Counted from the stretch's first letter, positions 1-9,566 are shown. The stretch is 64,000 bases of DNA from Agarivorans sp. Alg241-V36 (GCF_900537085.1 NZ_UNRE01000007.1:119653-183652); one strand, 5' to 3'. Notes: generated by a model not told the origin, from the sequence alone. Numbers and translations: made by a program.

Positions 1-172
1 TCATACTAGGCTCAAACTGAGTAAAACTGGCATCTCCAGCAGTAAGGATCAGCGTATGCTCATCGAGGACTTTGGTTTGCCAAATCGCTTGGGAGGCGTG
101 CACAGGAACGGTTGCTGAAACTAGCAGCAACACCAGCAAGGTATTCGCAGCATTAGCTAAGTTCGTCTTCAT
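1..172 (-). CDS. secreted protein of unknown function, cut by left edge
   Basis: The start lies inside the window and the rest runs off the left edge. The visible 57 codons begin with a Sec signal peptide (MKTN, then a Leu/Val-rich core, cleavage probably after VHA-S). The mature part starts QAIWQTKVLDEHTLILTAGD, which I do not recognise. A GAAGGAAG Shine-Dalgarno sits about 5 bases before the ATG, so the start is well supported. It is probably exported to the periplasm or beyond. Nothing can be said about its enzymatic role. Confidence 0.6.
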   Translation of the reverse strand, partial: MKTNLANAANTLLVLLLVSATVPVHASQAIWQTKVLDEHTLILTAGDASFTQFEPSM

Positions 173-546
173 ATTGCTTCCTTCAATAAAGACTAAATAT
201 CTAGCAGACCTTATCAGTAATCAAAGGTCTTAATAACTCAATTAATCAATTACTTGTAAAACTGTGAAGCGACTAAGGCCCTATATATTTAGCCAACAGC
301 AATCAAGCGATAAACCACACTATATCTAGCAATTAATGATGAGATGTCAGCTCTCGCTAAAACAGCATAATATTTTATCATATTGAAACATATAGAATAA
401 TAACTCGAACAGTTCACATCTTAGGCACCTTTTACAGAGCTTGTTGATAAAAATATAGTTTTACTTTAAGAGCCAAATAAAACACATTCTCAAACTTGGA
501 GTGCCAGTAATTACTGTCATAAAAATGTAAAGGATTGAGAGACATT
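173..546. other. intergenic region between divergent genes
   Basis: This AT-rich stretch separates the left-edge secreted protein from the next lipoprotein, so it must hold both promoters. I see no convincing gene, repeat or hairpin in it. Confidence 0.5.
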
Positions 547-2250
547 ATGAATAAGTTTGCAGTACTAGGTAGCAGTGCCTTGGTAACCTTAACCTTAAGT
601 GCTTGCGGAGGAAGCAGCAGTGACAATGACAATGAACTTCCCCCTACGACAACACCGGTAACAGGTACCTTTATAGACGCTGCCGTAGAAGGTTTGTTTT
701 ACAAAGCTTCACCTAGTGGCTTAAGTGGTTACACCGATGAACTGGGTAACTTTGCGGTAGAGTCTGGCGATGTAGTGTCGTTTTACTTAGGTGGTGAAGA
801 CGGCATGTTCATTGGTAATAGCTCTTACCGTAGTGTGGTGTCGCCCTTCGAAGTAACTGCCGATACGGGTTCAGCAATGAACCTAGCGCGCATACTGCAA
901 TCTTTAGATGATGCCAGTACCGGTAGCATTGTTATTCCAGACGATATTGCTAAACCTCAAGAAGACAGCGCCACCCTAACCGCGCTAAAACAAGTGAAGT
1001 TAAATAACCTTAATACCGCAGATGCCTTGCTTGAAGAAGTCGAAGCCAGTGAGTGGGTAACAGAAGAAGAAGCCGCCGAGCATTTAAATGACTCATTAGC
1101 CGGTATTGAACGTGGCGATACCGATATCATTGATGCCTTTAGTAAAGGCAGCGGCGAGTATTTGCGTTTATCAGAGGTGGTGCTAACTAGCCAATACGGC
1201 AACAATTCAAACGAATATAAAAATGTGCACATGGACCGCACCATTCCTGATGAAGCCTTTAAAAATGCCAGCTTCGGCATAAGTTCAGAACTGTTGCACC
1301 TTTCGGCAGATGGCTTAGTGATTAAAGCTGGCGCCTCTGATCAACGCTACAGCTCGCAGTGGGCAAAAGAGTTTATAGCTTGTGAACTCAATGGCGGTGA
1401 GTTCAGTGTAGTGAACAATATTCCTGAGTGCTTTAACACTGACTCTGATACTTATTCAGCCGAAGACTTTGCTATTGAACAAGGTTTCCAGCTGATTGTT
1501 AAAGATCCTAACCTCATCAGCGATCAAGACGAAACAATAGATTATGCAGAAGTTGCTGAATTTGGCGGCTTGTTCCAGTGTATGAATGAGCAAGACTGTA
1601 GCCAAGCCAGTTTAACCGCAATTGGCGAAAACAACCTTGAAGAAGACGGCGAGTTTCAGCAACAAACCTTTAGCACCAGTTACGACAGCGCCACTGGCAT
1701 TTACACCGACCAAACCATTGAAGTCACCCGAGATGGTGACGGAAACCAGCTAAGAAAAAGTGCATACACTTCTTACAGCTATCTAGTAAACCCAAATGTA
1801 GATAATGGTGAGCGTTACATCGACTTCACTGGTAACTGGTTAGCCGAAACTAGCATTGAAGACTGTGAACTAACCGGTCAAATCAACTATCAGTTTGGCG
1901 CAAGCGATGTTCGCGTGGTAGGTAAAGAACTACATACTCAACAAGGCGGCGATTGCATACTTGAAGATATGGACGAAACGGTTTCCTATGCAGAGTTAGC
2001 CAATATGGCCTTTTGGTGGTTTGGCGTAAATGCTGGCCAATCAACTAAAGCGACGCTAGCTCAGCTAAATTCTTCAGTACGTTGGTGTGATGACGACGAA
2101 GTAATTGAGGGGCAACTGTGTCAAGAACCTAAAATTGAGCAATGGACCTATGTTGCAGCCGGCCAAAACTGGGATCGCGGTGTATTAACCTCTACTGCGT
2201 TCAATAGAGATGGCAAGCAAAGCTTTATTACAACCTACACCAAACAGTAG
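547..2250 (+). CDS. large uncharacterised lipoprotein
   Basis: A 567-residue exported lipoprotein. The signal peptide ends in the lipobox LSAC-GG, followed by a Ser/Asp/Asn linker, so it should be lipidated on Cys and carried to the outer membrane. Residues about 30-110 contain a short beta-type module (FIDAAVEGLFYKA, then GYTDELGNF and VVSFYLGG) that recurs at the N-terminus of many gammaproteobacterial surface lipoproteins. The rest has paired cysteines and is not recognised. The ATG at 547 was preferred to the in-frame TTG at 535 because it starts a clean signal peptide and AGGA lies 12 bases upstream. It stands alone, with a terminator just after it. A cell-surface role is inferred only. 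Confidence 0.75.
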   Translation: MNKFAVLGSSALVTLTLSACGGSSSDNDNELPPTTTPVTGTFIDAAVEGLFYKASPSGLSGYTDELGNFAVESGDVVSFYLGGEDGMFIGNSSYRSVVSPFEVTADTGSAMNLARILQSLDDASTGSIVIPDDIAKPQEDSATLTALKQVKLNNLNTADALLEEVEASEWVTEEEAAEHLNDSLAGIERGDTDIIDAFSKGSGEYLRLSEVVLTSQYGNNSNEYKNVHMDRTIPDEAFKNASFGISSELLHLSADGLVIKAGASDQRYSSQWAKEFIACELNGGEFSVVNNIPECFNTDSDTYSAEDFAIEQGFQLIVKDPNLISDQDETIDYAEVAEFGGLFQCMNEQDCSQASLTAIGENNLEEDGEFQQQTFSTSYDSATGIYTDQTIEVTRDGDGNQLRKSAYTSYSYLVNPNVDNGERYIDFTGNWLAETSIEDCELTGQINYQFGASDVRVVGKELHTQQGGDCILEDMDETVSYAELANMAFWWFGVNAGQSTKATLAQLNSSVRWCDDDEVIEGQLCQEPKIEQWTYVAAGQNWDRGVLTSTAFNRDGKQSFITTYTKQ

Positions 2251-2263
2251 CTTGTAGAATATA

Positions 2264-2287
2264 AAAAGGCGCTTAACAGCGCCTTTT
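2264..2287. terminator. bidirectional terminator
   Basis: A perfect 10-base stem AAAAGGCGCT/AGCGCCTTTT with loop TAAC. It lies between the convergent ends of the lipoprotein (ends 2250) and the cytochrome (ends 2313). A/T tracts on both sides let it serve both strands. Confidence 0.85.
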
Positions 2288-2312
2288 ACTTACCCACCAG
2301 TTGTTAGTTAAT

Positions 2313-4562
2313 CTATTGATTTAACTGCCGTTTCAAACGCTGCACCACTTCAGCAGGCACCACCGCCTGTAACTGCAAAATACATAGCTGCGCCTTACTA
2401 TCTTTATGCCTTACCTTCATTTCACATAAAGCATATAAATGTTGCGGATTACGTCCGGTATCGTAGGCCGTGTTTAATGCTTGCTGCGCTTTGGCCAAAT
2501 CAAAAGCTTCTAAGGATAAGCCGTATACATACCAATAATGGGCATTGCTTGGCTCAAGTTCTGTGGCTTGCGAAAAATAGTCCACCGCTAACTGTGCCTG
2601 TTTTTGTCTGAGTAAACTTAAACCTGTGCTGTAGGGGATTGCTGCGCTTGCGGGCTGGGCTAAACGCCCTTGCTTAAGCACATTAAATGCGGCCGTTTCA
2701 TTGCCTAAATGGCGATATAAATCGGCTAAGTTAACGTAACTGTTGGCAAAGTAGGGCTCTATTTTAATTGCTTGTAAATAGCTAGCTTCCGCCTCATTAA
2801 ACTCGCCAGTAGCAAAATAAACACCGGCTAAATTTACCAAAGCAAAAGCGCGGTCGGCATTGAGTAACTGAATATTTTGGTATTCCTTAAGTGCTGGCCT
2901 TAATTGCTGTTGCTGCCGCTCAGTTAAACTTGCCCAGCCTTTAACCAAGCTAGCTGCTGTTTCACTTCTCACTGCTAGGACCGAGTCTTCCAATAGAGGT
3001 GACAATAAGCGCCAGCGTTCTGCAATAGGGTAATTCCGAGCACTACTTACCGCCCCTAAACGAATCAGCTCTTGCTCACTGCTTACGGCTCGCGCTGTGG
3101 CAATCACACTATTACGACCAGGAAACTGCGCCAGCCGCTCTAGAGCAGAAGCGCGAATAATACTGCTCTCTAAGGGGTTTTGTGCCACGTAAGCCAAGGC
3201 TTGTTCAGCAGAAGGTAAGCCTTGGTCTGCGGCAAAAAAGGCTTCAGAGAAATGATTATTATCTAAGTAGTTTGATTTGGGAAACCATTGTCGCTGCCAT
3301 TGCAGTGCCCAACTATTGTCTTTATCTTGATGGCAGGAAGTACACACATTTGGAGTGCCAATCGCCTGACTCAAATCAGGCCGAGGAACTTGAAAACTAT
3401 GATCTCGTCGCGGGTCAACCTGCATGTAAGTAGTAGTCGGCATATGACAAGAGGTGCACTTAGCACCTTCACTGTCCGCTGGGTGAAAACTATGTTTTTC
3501 AGGAGTGTATTCAGACGCTACATGGCACTGAGCACACAGCGCTGGCTCTTCCATTTTTATTTGCCCTGAATGCACATTATGGCAATTGCTGCAGCTTACT
3601 CCCGCATGCTTCATTTTTGACTGCTGAAATGAGCCCCAAACATACACCTCATCGTATATCTGCCCATCGTCATGGTAGAGCTCTGCAGTAATCAAACTAG
3701 CTTGGTAGCGATCGAGCAAATTACCGGCCACGTGGTCATTGCTTTCGCTTATTTGCAAACGCCGGCTGTGGCACTGCGCGCAGACCTTAAGTTGCTGGCT
3801 TTGTTGATGGCTGGCAGCGCTTAATGTTGATTGGCCCGGCTGGTAAGTCCATTCACTCGCGGCCGCTTGAAGAGTACGATAAAAACCACTGTATTGGCCT
3901 AAATTGGCTAGTGCCGCTTGTTTGTTTTCACTTTGAGTCCACTTAATATGATCACTGGCGGGGCCGTGGCAGGCTTCGCAGCCAACGTTTATTTCAAACC
4001 AAGTGGTGTTGTAGGTATTGCTGCCACTGTCATAAGCTTTTTGCAGCTGAGTTGAATGACAGTCTGCACACATATAGTTCCAATTTTGTCCGGCATTGGT
4101 CCAATAAAACTCATCAGTTTTTTGCTGATTGGGATATAGATGAAACCAACGCTGGCCACCTTGTTGCTGGCTTCTAGAATCCCAAGCAAAGGGAATGAGC
4201 TGCACTCGCCCATCGGCAAATTCCACCATGTATTGCTGCAGTGGTTCAAAGCCAAAGGTGTAGCTTATTTGGTAGTCGGCGAACTCACCGTTGGGCCCCT
4301 CGATGTTGACCCAGTACTCGGAGCCTTTACGAAAGAAGCGATTGGCTTTACCGGCAAACTCAAGGCTGGCATTAGCGAAATTGCCCTGTACCGATTGTTC
4401 ATCAGCATGACGCATTGCCATGTCATGATGAGAGCCCTGCCATTGTTGATATTGCGCTTGGTGGCACTGGATACAATTATTGGTGCCGACATATTCAGCG
4501 GCCGATAAACCTAAACTGATACTTAGCCAAACAAATACAAGCCCAAACAGCCCTTGCCTCAT
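2313..4562 (-). CDS. octaheme c-type cytochrome with C-terminal TPR repeats
   Basis: A 749-residue periplasmic protein. The signal peptide is about residues 1-22 (cleavage after SAA). Eight CXXCH heme-attachment motifs follow in the N-terminal 60%: CIQCH, CADCH, CEACH, CAQCH, CSNCH, CAQCH, CTSCH and CTSCH. The C-terminal 250 residues carry a helical HEAT-like stretch and then TPR units (ADRAFALVNLAGVYF, ANSYVNLADLYRHLG, AIPYSTGLSLLRQKQ). The architecture matches multiheme cytochrome/TPR proteins of marine proteobacteria, related to the cytochrome c554 group. It likely moves electrons in the periplasm. The partner and substrate are unknown, and no respiratory genes lie beside it. Monocistronic. 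Confidence 0.85.
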   Translation of the reverse strand: MRQGLFGLVFVWLSISLGLSAAEYVGTNNCIQCHQAQYQQWQGSHHDMAMRHADEQSVQGNFANASLEFAGKANRFFRKGSEYWVNIEGPNGEFADYQISYTFGFEPLQQYMVEFADGRVQLIPFAWDSRSQQQGGQRWFHLYPNQQKTDEFYWTNAGQNWNYMCADCHSTQLQKAYDSGSNTYNTTWFEINVGCEACHGPASDHIKWTQSENKQAALANLGQYSGFYRTLQAAASEWTYQPGQSTLSAASHQQSQQLKVCAQCHSRRLQISESNDHVAGNLLDRYQASLITAELYHDDGQIYDEVYVWGSFQQSKMKHAGVSCSNCHNVHSGQIKMEEPALCAQCHVASEYTPEKHSFHPADSEGAKCTSCHMPTTTYMQVDPRRDHSFQVPRPDLSQAIGTPNVCTSCHQDKDNSWALQWQRQWFPKSNYLDNNHFSEAFFAADQGLPSAEQALAYVAQNPLESSIIRASALERLAQFPGRNSVIATARAVSSEQELIRLGAVSSARNYPIAERWRLLSPLLEDSVLAVRSETAASLVKGWASLTERQQQQLRPALKEYQNIQLLNADRAFALVNLAGVYFATGEFNEAEASYLQAIKIEPYFANSYVNLADLYRHLGNETAAFNVLKQGRLAQPASAAIPYSTGLSLLRQKQAQLAVDYFSQATELEPSNAHYWYVYGLSLEAFDLAKAQQALNTAYDTGRNPQHLYALCEMKVRHKDSKAQLCILQLQAVVPAEVVQRLKRQLNQ

Positions 4563-4735
4563 GCCTATCCTTCTCCAGCGCTATAGTTTAACTACTCAGA
4601 AACCTTGCTAGTGCCAAGCTAAAAATACTCAACAAATCAACTATCTAGCAAGGCATGATTAAAAGTGTAGCAAGTCTTGAATAAATGGCAGCAATCAAAA
4701 GGGCTAAACAACAAATAACTTGAAGGGTCTTAAGG

Positions 4736-5200
4736 CTAGATGGGAGCCAAGCTTTTGCTCATAAATTTGCTGTAGGGGTCTAACTGGTAGTTGGCAAAAG
4801 GGCCACAAAATTCAAAACCATAGGATTGATACAGCGCCCAAGCTGGAGCAAAAGCGGCCATGGAGCCGGTTTCTAAGCTCACTTGCTGATAACCACTTCC
4901 TTGGGCGTCTTTAAGAATATGCTTTAGCAGCCCGGCAGCAACACCTTTACGTAAATGCTTACTAGCGGTACGCATAGATTTAAGCTCTGCATGTTTGGCA
5001 TTAAGGTGCTTTAAGGCGCCACACCCTGCTAGCTCATCGCCTAACCAAGCACACCAAAATTTCACGCCCTCGGCCTGCAAACCGCTCACATCTAATGCAT
5101 GAACACTCTCAACTGGAGAATGGCGAAGCATATCTTGGTGGTGCTCTTCCAACAGCGCGATAACCTGCTCGCCGCTTACATTGTTTAAACTAATTTTCAC
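4736..5200 (-). CDS. GNAT family N-acetyltransferase (YsnE-like)
   Basis: A 154-residue cytoplasmic acyl-CoA-dependent acetyltransferase. The GNAT fold shows as a beta-strand pair (KFWCAWLGDELAGCGAL), then ELKSMRT, the acetyl-CoA pyrophosphate loop in the form LRKGVAAGLLKHIL, and the closing ALYQSYGFEFCGPF. This pattern fits the YsnE/PhnO-type branch, whose substrates are small amines or amino acids. The substrate cannot be told from sequence. It is probably a single gene. The two downstream GNATs are from a different branch. Confidence 0.8.
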   Translation of the reverse strand: MKISLNNVSGEQVIALLEEHHQDMLRHSPVESVHALDVSGLQAEGVKFWCAWLGDELAGCGALKHLNAKHAELKSMRTASKHLRKGVAAGLLKHILKDAQGSGYQQVSLETGSMAAFAPAWALYQSYGFEFCGPFANYQLDPYSKFMSKSLAPI

Positions 5201-5288
5201 TTTTCACTCCCAACTACCTCATCAGCTCCTAGCATTGAGTAAATCAACAGTAATTTCAATGAGAATTAAGCCAGTAAGCCGAGACGTG

Positions 5289-5693
5289 TTAGCGCTCCAT
5301 ATAAAGATTTGGGTCAGAAATTTGATTAAAGCCAAAACCGCGATACAGCTCATGAGCGTCTTTAGTGGCAAGTTTAAAACGGCGTACATTCTGTAATTTT
5401 GGGTGAGCCATAATGCGATGCATCATGGCCTTGGCTAAGCCTTTGCCTCGATGCTCCTCCAACACAAAAATGTCGGCTAAATAGGCAACGGTTGAATAAT
5501 CAGAGACCACTCTGGCAAAAGCCACTTGCTGCTGTTTAAGGTCGAAAGCGGCAAAACACATAGAATTATCAATCGAGGTTTTTACCGCCCCTTTAGAAAT
5601 GCCCTTCGCCCAGTAAGAGCTCACCAACACTTCATGAATAAGTGCTAAGTCTAACTGTTCTTTATTGGTAGCCACATAGTATCCCCGCTGCAT
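5289..5693 (-). CDS. GNAT family N-acetyltransferase, tandem paralogue 1
   Basis: A 134-residue GNAT protein. The acetyl-CoA loop is in EEHRGKGLAKAMM (R/Q-x-x-G-x-G/A type) after the strand YLADIFVLEEH, and the fold closes with DAHELYRGFGF. It closely resembles its neighbour ending at 6079, with shared blocks such as SYWAKGI, DYSTxAYLADIFVLEEH and MHRIMAHPKLQ. The ATG at 5693 was chosen over the GTG at 5699 because GGGAAGG is then properly spaced. It stops at MER, where the paralogue continues with a further 11-residue tail. The substrate is unknown. Confidence 0.8.
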   Translation of the reverse strand: MQRGYYVATNKEQLDLALIHEVLVSSYWAKGISKGAVKTSIDNSMCFAAFDLKQQQVAFARVVSDYSTVAYLADIFVLEEHRGKGLAKAMMHRIMAHPKLQNVRRFKLATKDAHELYRGFGFNQISDPNLYMER

Positions 5694-6000
5694 GTTCACC
5701 TTCCCTGATTAACCCGCTCCACATTGATTGGCGTAAATTTAGTCAGCTATAAGCGAAGCCTCAAGCCCCCCAGGGTAACGTTTGGTAACTTTGCCAGTGG
5801 TATTTATAACAATATGGTAACAATTATTCTAAGCCCCTATAAGCTAAGGTTTTACAGCATGTAGAAGAAGATTAGCCAAGCTGAATCAGATACTAACTTA
5901 TGGTAAAAGTGTGATTTACATTTGCGAACAGCGGCCGTTTAAGGCGATTCAATGTAGCTAAGCGCATTAGGTCAAAAACAATAAACCAACTACAAGAAAC
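5694..6000. other. intergenic region between GNAT paralogues
   Basis: About 300 bases without a gene. It must hold the promoter of paralogue 1, because a terminator-like hairpin pair follows paralogue 2. No repeat or operator stands out. Confidence 0.4.
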
Positions 6001-6064
6001 AAAAACGCTGCAGAACGCAGCGTAAAAGTGGATGTTATAAACAAATCGCCACAGCTGGCGATTT
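6001..6064 (-). terminator. two hairpins after GNAT paralogue 2
   Basis: Two stems lie just downstream of the gene ending at 6079. AAATCGCC/GGCGATTT (6043-6050/6057-6064) comes first. It is followed by ACGCTGC/GCAGCGT (6005-6011/6017-6023) and a run of T on the minus strand (AAAAA at 6001-6005). The second has classic intrinsic terminator form. The first may stabilise the mRNA end. Confidence 0.7.
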
Positions 6065-6078
6065 CAGCACAAGGCTTA

Positions 6079-6516
6079 TTAACTTTGAGGAAGTAAGTAA
6101 AAGTTTGGCTGCCAGCGCTCCATATGTATTTCCGGATGGGCTAATTCGGTAAAACCAAACTGCTGATAAAGGCCATGCGCATCTTGAGTGGCTAACTTAA
6201 AGCGGCGAATTCCCTGTAACTTGGGATGGGCCATAATGCGATGCATTAATGCCTTAGCCAAACCCTTACCTTGGTGCTCTTCTAAAACAAAAATATCAGC
6301 TAAATAGGCAAAAGTGCTGTAATCGCTGATTACTCGAGCAAAACCAACTTGCTGCTTTTGATAGTTATAAACAGCAAAACACAATGAGTTTTCGATAGAC
6401 TGTTCAACCGTAGCGCGAGGGATACCTTTAGCCCAGTAGGACTTAGTTAATACACTATGAATCAGTGAGATATCTAACTCAGCTTGGTTAGTACTTATAA
6501 AATAATCTGGATGCAT
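6079..6516 (-). CDS. GNAT family N-acetyltransferase, tandem paralogue 2
   Basis: A 145-residue GNAT protein with the acetyl-CoA loop EEHQGKGLAKALM and the terminal DAHGLYQQFGF block. It is the fuller of two tandem paralogues and keeps the C-terminal tail WQPNFYLLPQS missing from the copy at 5289-5693. A GGGGGAC Shine-Dalgarno precedes the ATG. The family is common in gammaproteobacteria as a stand-alone acetyltransferase of unknown substrate. The pair most likely arose by local duplication. Confidence 0.8.
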   Translation of the reverse strand: MHPDYFISTNQAELDISLIHSVLTKSYWAKGIPRATVEQSIENSLCFAVYNYQKQQVGFARVISDYSTFAYLADIFVLEEHQGKGLAKALMHRIMAHPKLQGIRRFKLATQDAHGLYQQFGFTELAHPEIHMERWQPNFYLLPQS

Positions 6517-6673
6517 TGACGAATGTCCCCCTGATTGCTCTTGCGCGTCTTTACCTAAAATAATCTACCGATTGTATTACGCTAACACAAGGCTTTAAGG
6601 CGTATTTCTTGAGCTTTACGAAATAATCATTAGTCACTTACTAAATCACTCATCTTTTTTTGAAGTGATTGTT

Positions 6674-7216
6674 TTAAAAGCTAAAACCTTTAGGGTACTG
6701 ATGATAGCCATCAAAATTCTGCTTGCTCAAAGGCATGCCTTGCTGGCGTAAAATCGCATAAGTCATCGCATAGTGAAAAAAGAAGTTCGGCAACATATAT
6801 TGTTGCAAGTATTCGCTTGGGCTAAGCGACAAATCAGCAAACCCCGCTTGGGTCACTATCTTAGCCGGACAACCTTGCTCAAACTGCTCCTCACTTAGTA
6901 GCTGCAAGCACTTTAGGCTGCGCTGTAATTGCTGCTGTAGACTCGCATAAGAAATACTATCTGGGCTAAAAGTATCGATGTCTTTCCCCGCTAAAGGCAA
7001 GCAAGTTCGCAAGCTAAAACCAATGGCCGTGCTTATTTGCTGGCCTAAGGGAAACATGTCGTCAGCCAGCTTTGCTGCCAATAACTTAGCTTCGCTTAGG
7101 CCCTGCTGCTTGGCAAAAAATTGCATTTCACTAAGCAATTCATCCAATTGATGTAAATAGCGTGAAAACACAGGTACCGATAATTGGTAAAGCGTATTAG
7201 GTTTGAGATCTGTCAT
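6674..7216 (-). CDS. DUF1993 family protein
   Basis: A 180-residue helical protein matching DUF1993, a DinB-like four-helix family. Recognisable blocks are YQLSVPVFSRYLHQLDELL at the start, LLAAKLADDMFPLGQQI, and LPNFFFHYAMTYAILRQQG near the end. Full length for the family, with AAGGACG at a good distance before ATG. The family's biochemical role is not established. It lies opposite a small hypothetical gene, 57 bases away. Confidence 0.8.
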   Translation of the reverse strand: MTDLKPNTLYQLSVPVFSRYLHQLDELLSEMQFFAKQQGLSEAKLLAAKLADDMFPLGQQISTAIGFSLRTCLPLAGKDIDTFSPDSISYASLQQQLQRSLKCLQLLSEEQFEQGCPAKIVTQAGFADLSLSPSEYLQQYMLPNFFFHYAMTYAILRQQGMPLSKQNFDGYHQYPKGFSF

Positions 7217-7273
7217 GCTGTTCGTCCTTAAACTAAGCCTATGTTATAACGGGTTTGGAAATGATTAATCAAG

Positions 7274-7543
7274 GTGAAACTAAGCTTGTTAGTTTGGAAT
7301 AAAGTGAAGCAGGCGCTAGCAAAGCTCACTGTAGAGCAACAGCGAGTATGGATTATTTCGCGTCACGATAGCTTAAGCCATCAAGATATTTATCCACTCA
7401 GCGAAGCGGATTTAGTGGCTAAGAACTGGCAACAGCGTGGATTTTCGGAGCGTCACATAAACCAGATAGAAGAACTCAAGCGCGGGGCTTTAATAGAGGT
7501 ACCTCAGCATTCTCACCAAGTCACAATCACCCGAGTTAAATAG
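7274..7543 (+). CDS. small hypothetical protein
   Basis: An 89-residue basic cytoplasmic protein with no signal peptide or membrane segment and no family I recognise. It reads as a helix-rich protein (WNKVKQALAKLTVEQQ, then WQQRGFSERHINQIEELK). The only early starts are GTG at 7274 or TTG soon after. GGAA lies 13 bases before the GTG, so the start is uncertain. A strong terminator right after the stop supports a real gene. Confidence 0.5.
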   Translation: MKLSLLVWNKVKQALAKLTVEQQRVWIISRHDSLSHQDIYPLSEADLVAKNWQQRGFSERHINQIEELKRGALIEVPQHSHQVTITRVK

Positions 7544-7568
7544 TCGCTTTCGATTACGAGCTAAAATA

Positions 7569-7592
7569 AAAAAAGGCCTTTCGGCCTTTTTT
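7569..7592. terminator. intrinsic terminator
   Basis: A stem AAAAAAGGCC/GGCCTTTTTT with loop TTTC. It lies between the small gene ending at 7543 and the convergent lipoprotein gene ending at 7614, and serves both. Confidence 0.85.
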
Positions 7593-7613
7593 ATTGCTTA
7601 ATTACATTGTTTT

Positions 7614-8978
7614 CTAAGGTGCCATTGTATCTACGTTTAGCACTAAATCAGTAAAGTCATCGGTGGCTACTGCTGAATAAACTCCGCCATTCTCAATCGT
7701 GGCCATGGTTTCAATCGCCGGAGTGTAAGTCATGTCACTAGCTAGTATTACCGCAAAGGTGTAAGTGCCGCCAGGTACGTTTAGTACTGCATTATCTTTA
7801 AAATCTACCCCAGCAAGTACTACAGTGTCTGCGCTAAAGTTACCGTCAGCAGAAGCATGGATATCAACTAAACCCAGTCCACCCGCTGTTGGGCTTGCGT
7901 GTACTACGCGAACCTTTGAGTAAAGCGCTACCGAGCGTAAGTCTTCGCTAATAACTAGTGGTTCAATGGTGTTATCAGCCACTGCGTTTAGTTTACCCAC
8001 CGCGTAAATACTGGTTTCAGCACCCGCTTCTAACATCACTCCAGGGGCATCAATTACCACTAAGCTATTGTCGGCACTAGCAGCAACACTTAGGTCATAG
8101 CTATCTGCTGGTAAGTCACCGGTCTGAAAATCTTTAAACTCAATGTCCGTGAATCCAGTAACAGGTGTACCACTGGCTAACACATCTACCGCCGGTGCAT
8201 CGTCAACAGCATGAACAACACGTACATGGCTGGTTTCACCCATATCTCTCACAATCGATACTGCACTGCCGTCGGCTAGCAACAGGTTTACTGGTGATTC
8301 GAAGCCCATGTCAGTACTAGGCACTGCGGTTAGCATTAGGTCGCTGCCACCCGCTAAAGCTACTTCGCCGCTATCAAAAACCACGGTTTTACTGCCAGTT
8401 CCGGTAATTCTAATTCGGTAAGTATCGGCAGGAACTGTTACCGGTAGGTCAGCGCTGTCCATTTTGAATTCTAAGTTAGTTATAGCTGCTTCGACACCCG
8501 TAATATCTGCCATTGTTGATAGGTAAATATCGACTCCACCTACATCTGGATGACCGTGCAAAACGTCAATGCGAACGCTGCCGGCATCAACCGCACCGCT
8601 GCTACGACTTAACACTACTGGCTCAATAGAAGCAGCGTAGTTAAGCGCGATAATGTCGTACTGCATGTCTGGAGAAAACTCTAAATTCGCAGCTATCACT
8701 TCAGCATTATCGCCAGGCAAAATGGCGTCAACGCTAATATCATAACTACCAGATGCAACCGGCACCCAAGCGCTACCCTGGCGGTAATCCACCATGTTTA
8801 ACCCAGCAAAAGTCTCGCCGTTTGCTTTAACTTCTACCATTGGGGCATCTGCGCTAGCGTGGGTTACTCGAACTGAGGACATTGAATTATCGACTAGGGT
8901 TGGAGTGTCGTCGTCACTACCGCAGGCTGCGAGTAATACGGCAGAGCTTAGTAGTAGACCTGATTTAGCAAGTTTCAT
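7614..8978 (-). CDS. DUF4397-repeat lipoprotein
   Basis: A 454-residue lipoprotein. The signal peptide ends LLAAC-GS, followed by an Asp-rich linker; Asp after the lipidated region does not fix its sorting. The body carries four beta-rich DUF4397-like repeats, each opening with a VRVxHAS-type strand: VRVTHASADAPMVEV, VRIDVLHGHPDVGGVDIYL, VRVVHAVDDAPAVDVLA and VRVVHASPTAGGLGLVDIHA. DUF4397 proteins are secreted or surface beta-sandwich proteins of unknown function. AAGGAAAAG supports the ATG. Monocistronic, with a long AT-rich region upstream. Confidence 0.85.
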   Translation of the reverse strand: MKLAKSGLLLSSAVLLAACGSDDDTPTLVDNSMSSVRVTHASADAPMVEVKANGETFAGLNMVDYRQGSAWVPVASGSYDISVDAILPGDNAEVIAANLEFSPDMQYDIIALNYAASIEPVVLSRSSGAVDAGSVRIDVLHGHPDVGGVDIYLSTMADITGVEAAITNLEFKMDSADLPVTVPADTYRIRITGTGSKTVVFDSGEVALAGGSDLMLTAVPSTDMGFESPVNLLLADGSAVSIVRDMGETSHVRVVHAVDDAPAVDVLASGTPVTGFTDIEFKDFQTGDLPADSYDLSVAASADNSLVVIDAPGVMLEAGAETSIYAVGKLNAVADNTIEPLVISEDLRSVALYSKVRVVHASPTAGGLGLVDIHASADGNFSADTVVLAGVDFKDNAVLNVPGGTYTFAVILASDMTYTPAIETMATIENGGVYSAVATDDFTDLVLNVDTMAP

Positions 8979-9566
8979 GTTCTTTTCCTTGAATATCTCT
9001 GTAGTGGTATCAGCCTTAAAAACGCCAAGCTAATAAAATAAGATCACAAGAAAAACTGAGGTTTTTTCGGTGAAAGTAGAAATCGTTAAACACAGAAGGT
9101 TTTAAACACGCAAAAGAAAAATAAAATAAGACATTGAAATTAAACAATTTTTATCAACATCAACTGGCAAAAAAAAATCACCCACCAAATGTAGTAAAAA
9201 TGTTAATATTTATTATTGATTATTAACTCTAATACGAAAATCAGCATTCAAACTTAGCTTTCTACCTTGTTTATTTAAGCCAAAACAAAGCCTCTCAATG
9301 CTCTTTTTTGTAGACCAATTTGTTTCTGCTCTCATTATCTAATTAGTTATTGTTTTAATGAAATACAGCCTCAATAGACTGTGAATGTTAGCTAGCCCTC
9401 AAAAGCAGAAGCAACTCTCATGAAACCGCTTACTTTCAGATGAATAAAGAGTCAATTTCACTAATATAAGCTGCATAGTATGAATACTCTGGGTCTTTGT
9501 TGGCTAAACAGCTAAATAATGACTTGGGGTATTCGTAAACCCATCGTTAACCAGAGGACCAGCCGC
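8979..9566. other. long AT-rich divergent intergenic region
   Basis: About 590 bases separate the DUF4397 lipoprotein and the GH3 gene. It is strongly AT-rich and must hold both promoters. I found no open frame with a ribosome site, and no palindromic operator of the kind seen at 43 kb. Confidence 0.5.
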
